The notes under the pieces: generated by a model | The model's database searches: none | What the model was told of the DNA's origin: nothing | The model's input: only the letters and a program-made list of their open reading frames with translations | Part shown: piece after piece, positions 24,191 through 35,276 of the stretch | Position numbering within the stretch: the first letter of the stretch is position 1 | How the letters are laid out: every line of letters begins with the position of its first letter | Made by a program: the position numbers and the translations under genes | Source of the DNA: Sipunculus nudus | Taxonomy: Eukaryota > Annelida > Sipuncula > Golfingiida > Sipunculidae | Length of the DNA stretch: 64,000 nt | Reading direction: 5' to 3' | Assembly (NCBI GenBank): GCA_026874595.1 | Contig: CM049317.1 | Coordinates: 67,298,118-67,362,117 of the forward strand

Positions 24191-24192
<2 letters not shown>
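21886..24192. other. Anonymous non-coding DNA
   Basis: No supported gene or bounded repeat. Frames of 70-90 codons on both strands show no domains. Confidence 0.45.

Positions 24193-24245
<53 letters not shown>
24193..24245. repeat. (AT)n microsatellite
   Basis: About 25 AT repeats. Confidence 0.95.
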
Positions 24246-24248
<3 letters not shown>

Positions 24249-27200
24249 TATTTTACAAGTATAAATCATATTTAATTCATCTAATCACGGTAGTCGCAGC
24301 CTTTCATTGTTAAGAAACATAAGTATAATGTAAATAAGGTAACATGTTCCTTTCTATGTACATAGAACTGAATGGTGGTCGTTTCTCCTGTCAGTGTCTC
24401 TGCGAAGCCTTGATATGATTTAACACGAATAAAGTATTATTTATATATCCCTGTTTTGGAGGTATACAAACCAACATGCGCGCTCACACACATACATGTA
24501 TACGCATATATACATATAAGTTAGTTAATATTAGGGTGTTTTTTAAGGATAGATTTATGACCTGTTGTTAGCACTGTCTATTGAATGAAGATGAAGGCAT
24601 CCATGCGATAAGAATGACATGTTATTGTTAAACCGGATTTCAGGTTTTATTTGTTATATACAAGGGTGTGATACTTACCGTTATGTGTGTTTTTCTGTGT
24701 GTTCATATTCTAGAGTTAACAGGAACAATTGAAAAAACGTGCAGTGAAAAAGAATGCGCAAAGTAAAAATGGGTCAAGCAATCTTAACATTGGTTACACA
24801 AAATTCTAATTAACCAAGTAAATAAATATTGGTTATGATAAATAAAGTACCGGAACTACATGCCAAAAGACGACATTTAATTTAACAGGTGCAGCAACGT
24901 AGTTGTGATGATGTTTTGAGTTTACTTCTTTAAGCAGGATAGTATTTTCATCAACAATGGTCAAACTAATATGAGTCACTGAGAAGAAAGAAATAAGACA
25001 CAATGCTTTCCCTAGAGTGTTATTTATTGTCCTTTCTAAAATATTTTTGTTCGAAAAGACTTTCTAAATTAGTTTGATGAAAGGGACCCGGAAGAGGAAT
25101 TAAATAGTCAATAATTGACTAAATTTACACTAAAATATTATTATCCTAAATATTTAACATATTAATTTTATTCACCTGCACTGACATAATCATTTTTTTC
25201 TCAACTGGAAACTGGTGGAAGTACGATCTCAGAAATCATACGAAAAAACGAAACCTCGGTATCCTATTTAAGAGCGGAACTATGTAGACCCGTTTATTAT
25301 ATTACCCATGGCACTGTAGCGCTTTGGCTAAAGTTTTCTACAAGAAGAAAAGTGATTGTTCCACCGTCCGGTGAGACGTGTTATACTTCTGCATAGACAG
25401 AGTGTAATAATTCTTCAAGGTACTTTATCACGAAAAAGACCGGTAGTCAAATAACTCAAATAACAAGGAGAAACCATAGTTTACGAGGTCAACAGGGAAT
25501 TAAAAGTTTCCCGGAAGTATTTTGTTCAGGCACAGGCCGCAGAAAACAATTTGTCATCCAATCTAGTTTTCAACAGTCGTTAACGCTAGACTAATTCCTC
25601 ATAAGGCCCGTGTTTTCTGAGACCAACATTATCTTATTTAGCGTCTGGCCAAAGAACGCCAGATTCATGTATAACAACATGGGCAGGTCCATATTTTAAA
25701 CTCCAGGGCATCTAGTAAATGGTTCAATGACCCACAAGGAAGTTTTACATAATTGTGGAAGATTTACCAAACCAACGAGATGTTGTTGCTGTGTAGAAAT
25801 CATGTGAAGAGAGCGCTTGCCACCGCCAACTATACGCGACCCTCGAATGCACATTGCTTTATGTCAAATCTCTTCAAACACAAAAATGACCGACTAATTT
25901 TGATCGATCAACTGGAGGTTGAGTTGTCTATTTTATATGTCTATAATGCTATCGTTGACGTTGAAAATAACTTCTTAATAAGGAAGAAAATATATTTCAC
26001 ACGTGTGTGTGTGGGGGGGGGGGGGGGGGGGAGAGAGACAGAGACAGAGACTGAGGGAGCGATTCATGCGATGTTTTTGAGTGTAAGTAGGTACAAACAT
26101 GGTGACAGTTTGCAGGAAGATCTCATATTTTCCTGATATGTTATGTCATTCAACCCGATTTTCCTCATGCGTAAGAAAATTTTCCATGATCTCATAACCA
26201 AAAAAAAAAACAGGGGACAGATAGGCGACAATATATCTGACCAATGTGTTTCCCGTGTTTACAGCAATTCGGTTTCAAATATTATTTTACTGCTTCCAAA
26301 TTCACGTTCTGCTCAAACTATAACTGTATCTATTCGAGTACGGATCCGCCTCCGTGAAACTAAATGGGGAGCTAGTCTCCAGGCCGAATTCATCAATACG
26401 GCATTAAGATCAAAGCATTGTGAACACGTGTTAATGTATTCTCGTCAAAAACAGTTTCCACAATGCATTTTCAACAGGAATATATACACGCATGCGCATT
26501 TAATTTATGTTGCCGTATGAACACGAAGTGTAACGAATGCCGTGTGCTGAATTCGGTATTGGATACAACCTATTCGACTCGATTGAAGATTGAAGTATTT
26601 TCAAAGCCGAGCACATTTTAGTGCAAATTATCCCAATTTTCTCTACTCTCGCCGTCCACATCTGCCATCGTGCGGTTATCACATGACCAAAAAGTCGACA
26701 TAATGGAGACCGATATATCCGACAAATGTCTTTCCTTGTTCTTTCCATCGTTGACATGGCAAAGAATTGACCGATGCCGATGATATCGTACAACAACGTG
26801 AAAGTCGTTCCAGCTATAAATCTATCTAATATTAGAGCGACAGAATCCATAATTTTTCTTCCGTACTTTAAAATATAGACTCGCTATTATCCCGTTAACT
26901 CTCACAGTTAACTCTCGCACGTCCAAATTAGTGTAGCGTGCACCCGGCTCCCCCCCCCCCCTCCCCCCTCTCTTTCTCTCAGGGTTTATACGTCCTTAAA
27001 AAGTCATAATTATTTTACATACGTAAAATCAGAACTTAAAAAGTCATGATTTATTAGAACATTTTCATAAAAATTCATGATTTTCTCTTTCTAAAAATGA
27101 TTTATGTCAACTTAAATATATTTATTAAAGATTCAAAATACATGATACATGAAAACCACCTAAACGAGATGACACCTTGGTATTTCTCCCCTTAATTTGC

Positions 27201-28189
27201 TGTTCTAACTTAGGTTGAAAACTGTTCTCCGTTGTCTGGTTAGTAACCACCCCCCCCTATTGTCGTTATGTCATTATTACGAATACTTTCGTAAAATTAG
27301 GCAAGGGCTGTCATTAAGCTAAACATGCGTTTAAGACACAGAACTTCCAGACTCTCCTGTTGTAACTGTTGTTCATAAGATAGTTACCTAGAGAAGAATT
27401 CTAAACGTTTCTGTAGTGGAGTTTTCACGGCAATGGCAAGTTGTGAGCAAATGCAGGTTCACATAACAAGGGAGAAGCTTTAACATGGTACTTATGATGA
27501 AAATAAAAATGGTAGATATTTCCCCGTAATTTTGCAATAAAGAAATAATTATTTAAGCCTATAAGTTTAAGATGTTAAATTATAAATAAAAGGTGTTTTC
27601 TTTATATATTTCTCAGGGATGAAGGACTGTCGTGTATTGAAAATTTAAATGAAAAATAGGGTTTTAAAATAATAAAGAAAAATATAATAAGCTTTCCTTT
27701 TACAATAAATAAATAAGGTATAAATAACAGAATATTACTTTTATGGTGATCATGATAGTAGAATCCTATTCCATCGCGACTTTTGAATGTTCATACACCA
27801 AGCAATCGTGTATCTCTGAGTTCATAATAAGACAAAACAGATTAAAAGTCTTATCGAAAATGCCAATGAGCCCTAATGCATACTGTTTGTGACATTCCGT
27901 ATTTTGTGTATTCCATATGGTTTGGCAGGTAACCATTGCTGCCTGCACCTGCATTTACTGATTCGGCCGGTACCCATGTTTGTAGAACTGACAGGTCGTT
28001 ATGAATACACAAGCCAGTCTGTCCGTATGATCTGTAAATCGCAAAAAAAAAACAAGAGTTAAAACTAAAGGCTTAAAGAATTTAAAAAAATGAGGATTGG
28101 CCAAGGAATTACCCTGAAAGATTTAGCAGAAAAAAGAATCACGGTCGACTTCAGTGGAATGAGTAGACAACGCCTAGTGTGACAAAGTA
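24246..28189. other. Anonymous non-coding DNA with a (TG)(G)(GA) run
   Basis: About 4 kb without a recognised gene. A GTGTGTGTG run passes into about 19 consecutive G (around 26013-26031) and then GAGAGACAGAGACAG. Two frames flank it (25753-26136 and 26143-26520) with no recognisable domain. A weak direct similarity links about 26185-26270 (GATCTCATAACCAAAAA) and 26680-26750 (GTTATCACATGACCAAAAA). Confidence 0.4.
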
Positions 28190-28790
28190 TTCCCCGCTTT
28201 ATTATACTGCACTGTAACTTCGACGGTTTTATCCGGTGCAAATATTGTTGCATGCTACCAAATGATTATGTATTATTAAACTATCTGCAATTCGCGCTGC
28301 TGGTAAAATTAACTGTAACACTCAATACTTTTTCCAAAAATAAATTTTCTAACAACGCGCCTTATTTAAGCGACATGTCCTGCACAGCTTAAAGGGGTAA
28401 ATGTGCGTACCGATGCAGTCGTGCTTCATGTACAATCCGGTTATTTCGACGGTGTTTTCCGGTGCAAAAATCAGTTGCATGCTTCTAAATTATATGTATA
28501 ATTAAACTAACTGCAATTTGCGCTGTAGGTGAAATTAACTGTATAATTAACTAATCTTTACATAAAATAAATATTCTAACAACTCGCCTTATTTAAGCAA
28601 CATGTCTTGTAAACACCTTACAGGTCAAAATGTGCGCACCGGTGCAACCGTGCTTTAAGCACTTACTTCGACGGTGTTTTCCGGTGAAAAAATCTGTTGC
28701 ATGCTTCTTAATTATATGTATCATTAAACTAAGTGCAATTTTCGCGTTAAATTAACTTTATTATCCCGTTAGTTTTCGGAAAATAAACGT
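28190..28790 (+). repeat. ~225-bp tandem array, three units
   Basis: The phrase CGACGGTGTTTTCCGGTGCAA starts at 28221 (diverged), 28447 and 28669, 226 and 222 bp apart. Each is followed by GTTGCATGCTTCTAAATTAT, ATTAAACTAACTGCAATT and AACTCGCCTTATTTAAGC. Confidence 0.85.
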
Positions 28791-29052
28791 TATTACCCCA
28801 GAATGATTTTGTCATAAATGAAGGATTTTTCTTTAAAAAAATTTCTGGATCCAGATGTTGGTCCGGATATCCCAAAAAGATGTAAATTACGTGATGTAAT
28901 TATTTGCTCCCTTTAGCATTGCCCAGTCATCCAAACAATATCGAAGAACGTTAATAACTTGTTAAGTAATCCTACAGGCAGAAACACAGACAAACCACCC
29001 CGGGAAAAAAATAACCCCTGTCCCTTGGTTGAGGTACATAGAACACTTAGAT

Positions 29053-29150
29053 GATTTGTTTTCTCTTCAGCTAACGCATCGTGATTTTATGTGATTTGTT
29101 TTCTCTGCAATTGACGCTTCGTGAGTTGATGTGATTTGTTTTCTACGCAA
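29053..29150 (+). repeat. 40-bp tandem repeat, ~2.5 units
   Basis: GATTTGTTTTCT recurs at 29053, 29093 and 29133. ACGCATCGTGA/ACGCTTCGTGA lies between. Confidence 0.8.
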
Positions 29151-29404
29151 CATTATATTTGAAATTGGCTGCAGTTTCAGCCCTAATATTGTAATAATTA
29201 TGTGGATGCGCATTCACAAACATATGCTGTATGATTATCTACAGCGCTGGCTATATTTTAAGTTATATTTCATGTTCTCTCTACAGCCCTAGCTGTTTGA
29301 AATACTATGTATTTCGGTTTTTCCCTGCAGCTATTGCTGTTCGAGTTATAATGCGTCACGATCTGTATACATTTCTGACACCCCCGTTTGCATCTAACAA
29401 TCCG

Positions 29405-30736
29405 TAAAACTATGGACCCATGGGTCTCGACGCTCAGCTGCATTTGTCAATAAGGATATATGTTTATGAGGTTTTCCAAAATATTGGTCCTGTGATCAAC
29501 TTGTCTACCCAAACTGTTATCTCATATAAACTAATTTGTAAAATGATGGGCCCTGTGACCTTAACCTTTGACCTTGTTACCCTCAAATCAAAATAAAACT
29601 TCCCCTATTGGCAGGTGCACCACATGCTGATGATGGAAAGATTTAGATGAAAAGTTTGGCTTAAAATGCATCGACAATCTTTCTAAAGTAGTTGATCCTG
29701 TGACCTTGACCTTTGATCTCATGACCCCAGAATCAACAGTTCTTACTTTAGTGGTTGGCTATTATAAATCAAATTTGAAACCAATATTTCAAACCTAACT
29801 GGTGTAATCATCTGGAAACTAATATGTGGATTGATGGCCCTCATGACCTTGACCTTGTGACCCCAAAATCTATACGTTACTTCCACTATTGGCAGGTGAG
29901 CAACATCTGGAAGACAGAAAGTTTGGGACAGAAAATTTGGCTAAAATACATCAACAATCTTTTACAGAAGTTGGTCCTGTGACCTTGACCTTTGGCCTTA
30001 TGACCCCAAAATCAAAAGGATTCTTACATTATTGATGGGTCATATATCAGTAAAAATTGAAACCAATTTGTCGATCCAAACTGGAGTTATCATCCAGAAA
30101 CAAATATGTGGACAGATGGGCCCCTGTGACGATGACCTTTGATCTTGTGACCCCAAAATCAGTCAGTTTCTTCCCCTATTGGCAGGTAAGCAATATCTTG
30201 ATGATGGAAGTTTTGGATAAAAAGTTTGGCTTCAAATGCATATGCATTCTTTTTAAAGAAATGAGTCCTGTGACCATGACCTTTGACCGTTGGACCCCAA
30301 AATCCACACGGATCTTACTTTAGTGGTGAGTCATAGGTAAGTTAAGTTTAAAACCAACATGTCAAACTAAACTGGAGTTACCATCTGGAAACTAATTTGT
30401 GATGAGATGGCCCCTGTGACCTTGACCTTTGACCATGTGACCACAAATTCATGTATGCTCTCCCCATTCTGGCAAGTCAGCTAAATTTGCAAAATGGAAA
30501 GTTTGGGATGAAAAGCTTGGCTTAAAATGCAGCCATAATCCTTTTAAAAAAGTGAGTCCTGTAACCTTTACCTTTGACCTCATTACCCAAAAATCATATA
30601 GGTTCTTGCTTTAGTGCTGGGCCATATGTAAGTCAAGTTTGAAATCCATGTGTCAATACAACCTCGAGTTATCATCTGGAAACAAATTTGTGTGGATGGA
30701 CGGATGGACAGACAGACAAACAGACAGACAGACAGG
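29405..30736 (+). repeat. ~145-bp array of TGACCTTGACCTTTGACC-type units with GACA tail
   Basis: A head (29405-29450, ATGGACCCATGGGTCTCGA then CGCTCAGCTG) resembles the heads of the arrays at 1990 and 48652. Eight units follow. The phrase GTGACCTTGACCTTTGACC, exact or with changes, begins at 29555, 29700, 29843, 29979, 30126, 30270, 30416 and 30561, spaced 145, 143, 136, 147, 144, 146 and 145 bp. Odd and even units differ in the sequence between (CCCCTATTGGCAGGT versus ATCATCTGGAAACAAA), so the higher-order repeat is a dimer of about 290 bp. The block ends in a GGAC/GACA microsatellite (about 30695-30736). On the minus strand the phrase reads as AGGTCA half sites in direct repeat and includes TCAAGGTCA. 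Head, core units and tetranucleotide tail suggest a pearl-type bivalve element (inference). Confidence 0.8.
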
Positions 30737-30949
30737 GTGATAAATATATGGCATCCACTTGTGATCAATAAACACACCAGGTTTTTGGACACTAGATGTA
30801 ATTACCGCTTAGAAACTGACATGATTGTTGTCCTTTTATAGTAAAAAAAAATATTCGTTAAAATAACAAAAAATAAAGATGGCGACACCGCTTCGGGAAC
30901 TGACACAACCAGTCATGGTCAATATTCAAGGCAAGATTCATGACAATCC

Positions 30950-31242
30950 ATGCATTAATTATCAAGATATTGGAGGTTTTGTATTAATTTTTTTATTATT
31001 CTGGGCGTGGGGGGGGGGGGGGGGGGTGTACTTTCAAACTCCATAGCTCGGAGGATATAGGTCGCAGTGACCTAATTTAAGGTTTCCAAAGTGATTTTTT
31101 ATTGACTTCCCTGGATATTCACTTAGAAGTTTCTAGGTCCAGCAGTTACGATTTGTGCCGTGCTAACGGACGGTCGGACGGCGGACGGACGACGGACAAA
31201 GCGCCATTCCTTTACCTCAGTTGACTTAGTCAGCTGAGCTAA
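30950..31242 (+). mobile_element. Short element with one palindrome unit, ACGG tail and terminal hairpin
   Basis: A G-run (31010-31026) is followed by one unit of the 1990/48652 family: GGTCGCAGTGACC at 31060-31072, then GGTTTCCAAAGTGATTTT, CTAGGTCCAGCAGTTACGA and TTTGTGCCGTGCTAACGGAC. An ACGG-type microsatellite follows (about 31164-31197), then a near-perfect hairpin (31216-31238) with arms CTCAGTTGACT and AGTCAGCTGAG, immediately followed by CTAAAAA. Core unit, ACGG microsatellite and terminal hairpin with CTAA fit a bivalve pearl/Helentron-type 3' end. The hairpin touches CTAA directly, without the usual spacing of about ten bases. Confidence 0.6.
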
Positions 31243-31619
31243 AAATGGGTAATTATTTGGACTGAATACATTTGCCTGGATTGGTTCTTCAGGGGCCAGT
31301 AAATGAAAAAAAACAGTTATTCATGCTTCTCTCTTACGTCATTCATTTCTGGACGAGATGGAATAGATCAACCAACATCAGCATGATCCCGGCAATACAA
31401 CAGCGGCCAACCACTCGGTTGGCTCATGGAGGACACGCGGGATTCCCCCCACTTCAAAGGCTGAGGCAGCAAGTCGGATATCAAGTTCATCAACTGTATC
31501 AATTGCTCGGGATGCCATCAGACTCGGTCATGCCATGAGTTCGTGTGTCTCTCCAAAGTTCATTATCCTTGGGCGGTCATTGGTCCCGTCATGGTATCAT
31601 TAAGACAGTGATGGGGCTG

Positions 31620-31960
31620 CCAGACATTGGTCCCCTTTGACACAGCCGCTCCGCAATCAGATACACGGACGGACAGATGAAATCATTTAGACGGTGATAG
31701 TGCTTCACAGGCAGACATGGGTCTCCTTTGATACAGCCGCTCCGCCATCAGATACACGGACGGGTTAAACATAATAAGATATTAAAGGAAACAATTCTAA
31801 GCACACGGACATATGAGCTAAACATGATAAATTAGTACATATTTAAAAATATTAGATCCTAAGTCGGACAAGGGCCCCATTGGTGTCATCCAGTTGGTTT
31901 AATGGGTTAAAAAGGCAGACAAGGGTCTCCTTTGACACGGCCACTTTGCTATCATTACTT
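31620..31960 (+). repeat. ~92-101-bp diverged tandem units
   Basis: GACATTGGTCCCCTTTGACA (31623), GACATGGGTCTCCTTTGATA (31714) and GACAAGGGTCTCCTTTGACA (31918) are each followed by a CAGCCGCTCCGC-like phrase. The first two continue ATCAGATACACGGACGG. A degenerate unit lies between the second and third. Confidence 0.7.
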
Positions 31961-32215
31961 TGGCATAGAGAATATACCAGTAATAGATTTTAAATCTATC
32001 TAAATGCCTCTTACCAGGCCTTCTTAGCAAGCGCAGGGCGAGGGCATAGGTCCTCTCCTTGGGCTAAAAAGAAGATACACAATCAATTGTAAGGTGATAG
32101 TATTAACTAGGTGCGATCGTCATTGTGTATACAGACATTTAGTGACAGAGGTAGAGTAAATGCTGTTAGCGAGTTTATCAATAATTATGTGCATGTGTGT
32201 ATTTATTTATAGATG

Positions 32216-32231
32216 TATTTATGTATGTATG

Positions 32232-32279
<48 letters not shown>
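32216..32279. repeat. (TATG)n/(AT)n microsatellite
   Basis: TATG repeats pass into about 24 AT repeats. Confidence 0.95.
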
Positions 32280-32281
<2 letters not shown>

Positions 32282-32317
32282 TGGTATATAGCCGTGGTAG
32301 TCTTTATTAGAAGCGTA

Positions 32318-32424
32318 GGTAAAGTTAAAGGGTGACGCCCTTTGATAGACTAACTTGTTTATTGACACACTTTTGTTAATAAACAGTTTAGTCTATCTAA
32401 AAGGCGTCTCTTTTTATTTTTACC
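32318..32424. mobile_element. 107-bp foldback (palindromic) element
   Basis: The left arm (GGTAAAGTTAAAGGGTGACG then CCCTTTGATAGACTAAC) and the reverse complement of the right arm (GGTAAAAATAAAAAGAGACG then CCTTTTAGATAGACTAAAC) pair over about 48 bp around a loop of roughly 8 bp (CACTTTTG). Microsatellites flank it on both sides: (AT)n ending at 32279 and (TC)n from 32425. It is probably a miniature inverted-repeat or snapback element. No target duplication is clear. Confidence 0.7.
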
Positions 32425-32439
32425 CTCTCTCTCTCTCTG

Positions 32440-32494
<55 letters not shown>
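32425..32494. repeat. (TC)n/(AT)n compound microsatellite
   Basis: About 16 TC repeats followed by about 17 AT repeats. Confidence 0.95.
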
Positions 32495-32496
<2 letters not shown>

Positions 32497-33040
32497 GTAT
32501 TTATATAGAATATACTACTGGATATTATGCATTTATTGTAAATACTCAATATATAATCGGGTACTATTGTCTTAACATATAAGCAATCCTTATGTACTAC
32601 AAACAGGTACTAATCATGATTTATGGTTCAAGTCCGCACTCGTTTAATTCTAACGGGAATGGTGGGAAATATTCCACCAGCAACAGCTGGTGGGAAAAAA
32701 GACATGACTTGACATGACTGGTTTCATTGTTTATCGGGTTTGGCTCCTCACATTGCCTTGATATGCTCACATAAGTACCTTAAGGACTTGAGGAACGTTC
32801 GGCTCTGGCGTGTCATAGGCCCACACTTTCGCTGATTATATGAGTGATTGGGCTATTTTCACTCGTCAGTTAATGTTACTTCATACTTAACGATGATTTT
32901 ATATATGATGAGTTGAATGAAGGCACCGATTGGAAGCCAAAATATTTCCCACAGGAGCCAGTCTAGTCTTGTCTGTGATAATCAGCGAACAGTGCTCGTC
33001 GTCTCTTGGACTCGCCCTCATATTATGAAAGAATATACTA
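32495..33040. other. Anonymous non-coding DNA
   Basis: No gene. A small inverted pair around AATATTCCACCAGC...GCTGGTGGGAA near 32668-32700 is the only structure seen. Confidence 0.45.
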
Positions 33041-33215
33041 GTATATATATATTGTTACGGAACCTAATATAACGAGATCACGTATGCGTGATGAACACAA
33101 ATTCTGTAACGGAGATTTAAAAAAAATCAGATTCTGTAACACTAGGCAGCGGGAAATGTCTAGGGGAATGAATAAAGAAGTCAGTCGTTTTTTTTTTGTT
33201 AACAAATAACTATAA

Positions 33216-33221
33216 TTTATT
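33216..33221 (-). terminator. Polyadenylation signal of the solo LTR
   Basis: The minus strand reads AATAAA within TTTTAAGAATAAATTATAG, aligned with the same word in the 50675 copy. Confidence 0.55.
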
Positions 33222-33578
33222 CTTAAAACAACCCTAACAATACAATACATTAAATCAATACAATTATACAGTAAAACAGCGGTATAACAACAAGTCAATA
33301 CAATCACATAGAAAAACAATGCGCCCAGTACCTGGATACCAACACCATCACAACGATAAGTCCTTTAAATGTTAACTCCCGGAGAGTGACAGTCCAGTGG
33401 AAAGTTCTTGCAACAACCCAGAAAGTAAACTGAAGTCCAAATGCATAAAATCCAGGAGAAAGTCTTTGAAAATGTATAATTGCCGCATTCTTCGGATAAG
33501 ATCCTAGAATCTGACACACGCTTCTGCGTCCGCTGGAATCTTCTCTGCTCTCTGCCCTGCCCGTTCTAAAACAGCCCC

Positions 33579-33586
33579 TTTATATA
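33579..33586 (-). promoter_or_regulatory. TATA box of the solo LTR
   Basis: The minus strand reads TATATAAA, at the same position relative to ATTCCAGCGGAC as TATAAATA in the 50675 copy. Confidence 0.6.
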
Positions 33587-33859
33587 CCTACACACCTCAA
33601 GCCGATAATTTTCCACTTCTCGAACAGTGTATAAGATCTGGCACAACACGCGTTCCAGGAATTATCGAGAAGAACATAGCCGTGTGTATCTCCACAAGCC
33701 AGGGTCATCACGTAACCCACGACCAGGCGTGAAAACCAAAGGCTCACACGACAACGAGAGTTCAACCAGTACGGACCAAACATAGAATGTAATACGCGGC
33801 AGGACACGAGCGCCGCAACAGGAGTTACGCCCGTGTCACATAATAAAAAGAACACCTGT

Positions 33860-33863
<4 letters not shown>

Positions 33864-33923
<60 letters not shown>
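33864..33923. repeat. (AT)n microsatellite flanking the solo LTR
   Basis: About 29 AT repeats to the right of the LTR, with a short (AT) remnant (33041-33052) to its left. The LTR appears to have landed inside an AT tract. Confidence 0.95.
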
Positions 33924-33925
<2 letters not shown>

Positions 33926-34237
33926 ACCATAGGGTTATTAAATATGTGGTTCTTATTGCGCTCACCTTCTACAGGTTATCTCTGGAAACACCACTCTCGG
34001 TCTCTGTGAGACTCGGCTTTATTAAATCATGAAACTACAGATTGCTAGATAGGCCATCTGTATAAATATCATCCCTATATAGTATATATTGTAATATATG
34101 ATCTGACATTGCAATATTTTGTTGATCTAATATTGGTCACTTAAAAAAGCCGTGAAAGATAGCCAAGGTATAGTTACTCGATGGAAGGCTATAGAATATA
34201 TCGGGATTTTTAACCTTAGAAAACACTTTGCATTAAT

Positions 34238-34240
<3 letters not shown>

Positions 34241-34299
<59 letters not shown>
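34241..34299. repeat. (AT)n microsatellite
   Basis: AT repeats with one ACAT interruption, followed by a few GATA units. Confidence 0.95.
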
Positions 34300-35276
34300 A
34301 AGATAGATAGCCAGATAGATGAGTGATACAATAAGCAATACAGACAATCGTTCTAAAAATAATCATTTTTCTCCGTGTCACTGTCTAGATGACAGCTGCC
34401 GCTGAGGAAATACCTTTTCATTGCTTTTGGTCTGAGTTTTTTTTGTTTTTGAGTATGTGTTGTTCTGTAGCATTAATTGTAGTATGTGTTAGCGTATAAA
34501 GTACGGATCCTTTTTGAAACGTTGTCGGTTACCAGACAATTCTTAAATGAGTAATCGCTGGCATTTTGATGCATTACAGAAGTAATATTATTAGGAAACA
34601 GTGCCACCAAGATGTCTGCCGCACACCTAAAACAATCTATGAAAGGAAACCTTAAGCTTTTCCATGGAAAACACCTAATGTTCGCTTCCTGTATTATGAA
34701 CAAAACTGGTTTTCATTGGTTCCGCCGGTTTGTTTACTGGCAGCAAGCTCCCAGCAAACTAGTCAATATAATGCAAAATGTTGATATAAAACACTAAACT
34801 GTTATTAAAATAAATTGAATATACATGGATTATGCATTGTTACGGTAAATATTCTACTATTAAGCGTTGTATTAACGTCATGTATCTCCATTTGTAACTT
34901 TTGGTTTTCGCGAAAATACAACTCCGTGTCGGGTGGTCGCTTCTGGTAAAATACATATTGCAATACACGTAAAGTATTCTCGATATGTAGAGACGACATC
35001 CTTCAATTTTCTCATGTGTGAAATTTCTTAAATAAAGAAATGATGATTTGATGATTTATCCATGGACCTAATTTTTGCCGCTGTAACTGGCGTAGATTCT
35101 GATAGATAGAATCTCCCTTACCATTTCCTAAATAATGTCAAATTCAAAAAGTTTTATGGGAAAGTATGGAAAATGACACAGCATTTTCCCCAACACTTCA
35201 AGACCCAAAAAAGGTCATTTCCGAGGCGTGGCCACAGAGGAATTGCGTGAAAACGTCTTTTTGAAACTAGTGAAAA
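34300..35276. other. Anonymous non-coding DNA
   Basis: No supported gene. Overlapping short frames on both strands at 34473-34999 have no domain. Confidence 0.45.

Larger units (their letters stand above)
33053..33863 (-). mobile_element. Solo LTR (minus strand), inserted in an (AT)n tract
   Basis: Read on the minus strand it begins TGTTACAGG and ends TTCCGTAACA. It matches the LTR at 50675-51456 along its length, including ATTCCAGCGGAC, CAGAAGCGTGT, TTATTCATTCCCCTAGACAT and GCTGCCTAGTGTTACAGAAT. It spans 811 bp with the canonical TG...CA ends. ATAT lies on both sides (33049-33052 and 33864-33867), consistent with a 4-bp duplication in the microsatellite, though the repeat makes this uninformative. 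Minus-strand promoter and polyadenylation words are listed separately. No internal region is attached, so it is a solo LTR left by recombination. It is more diverged from the other two copies than they are from each other. Confidence 0.88.

Noticed and set aside
25753-26520. Two adjacent frames of 127 and 125 codons
   Set aside because: One runs through the poly-G/GA microsatellite and neither has a recognisable domain. Judged chance frames.
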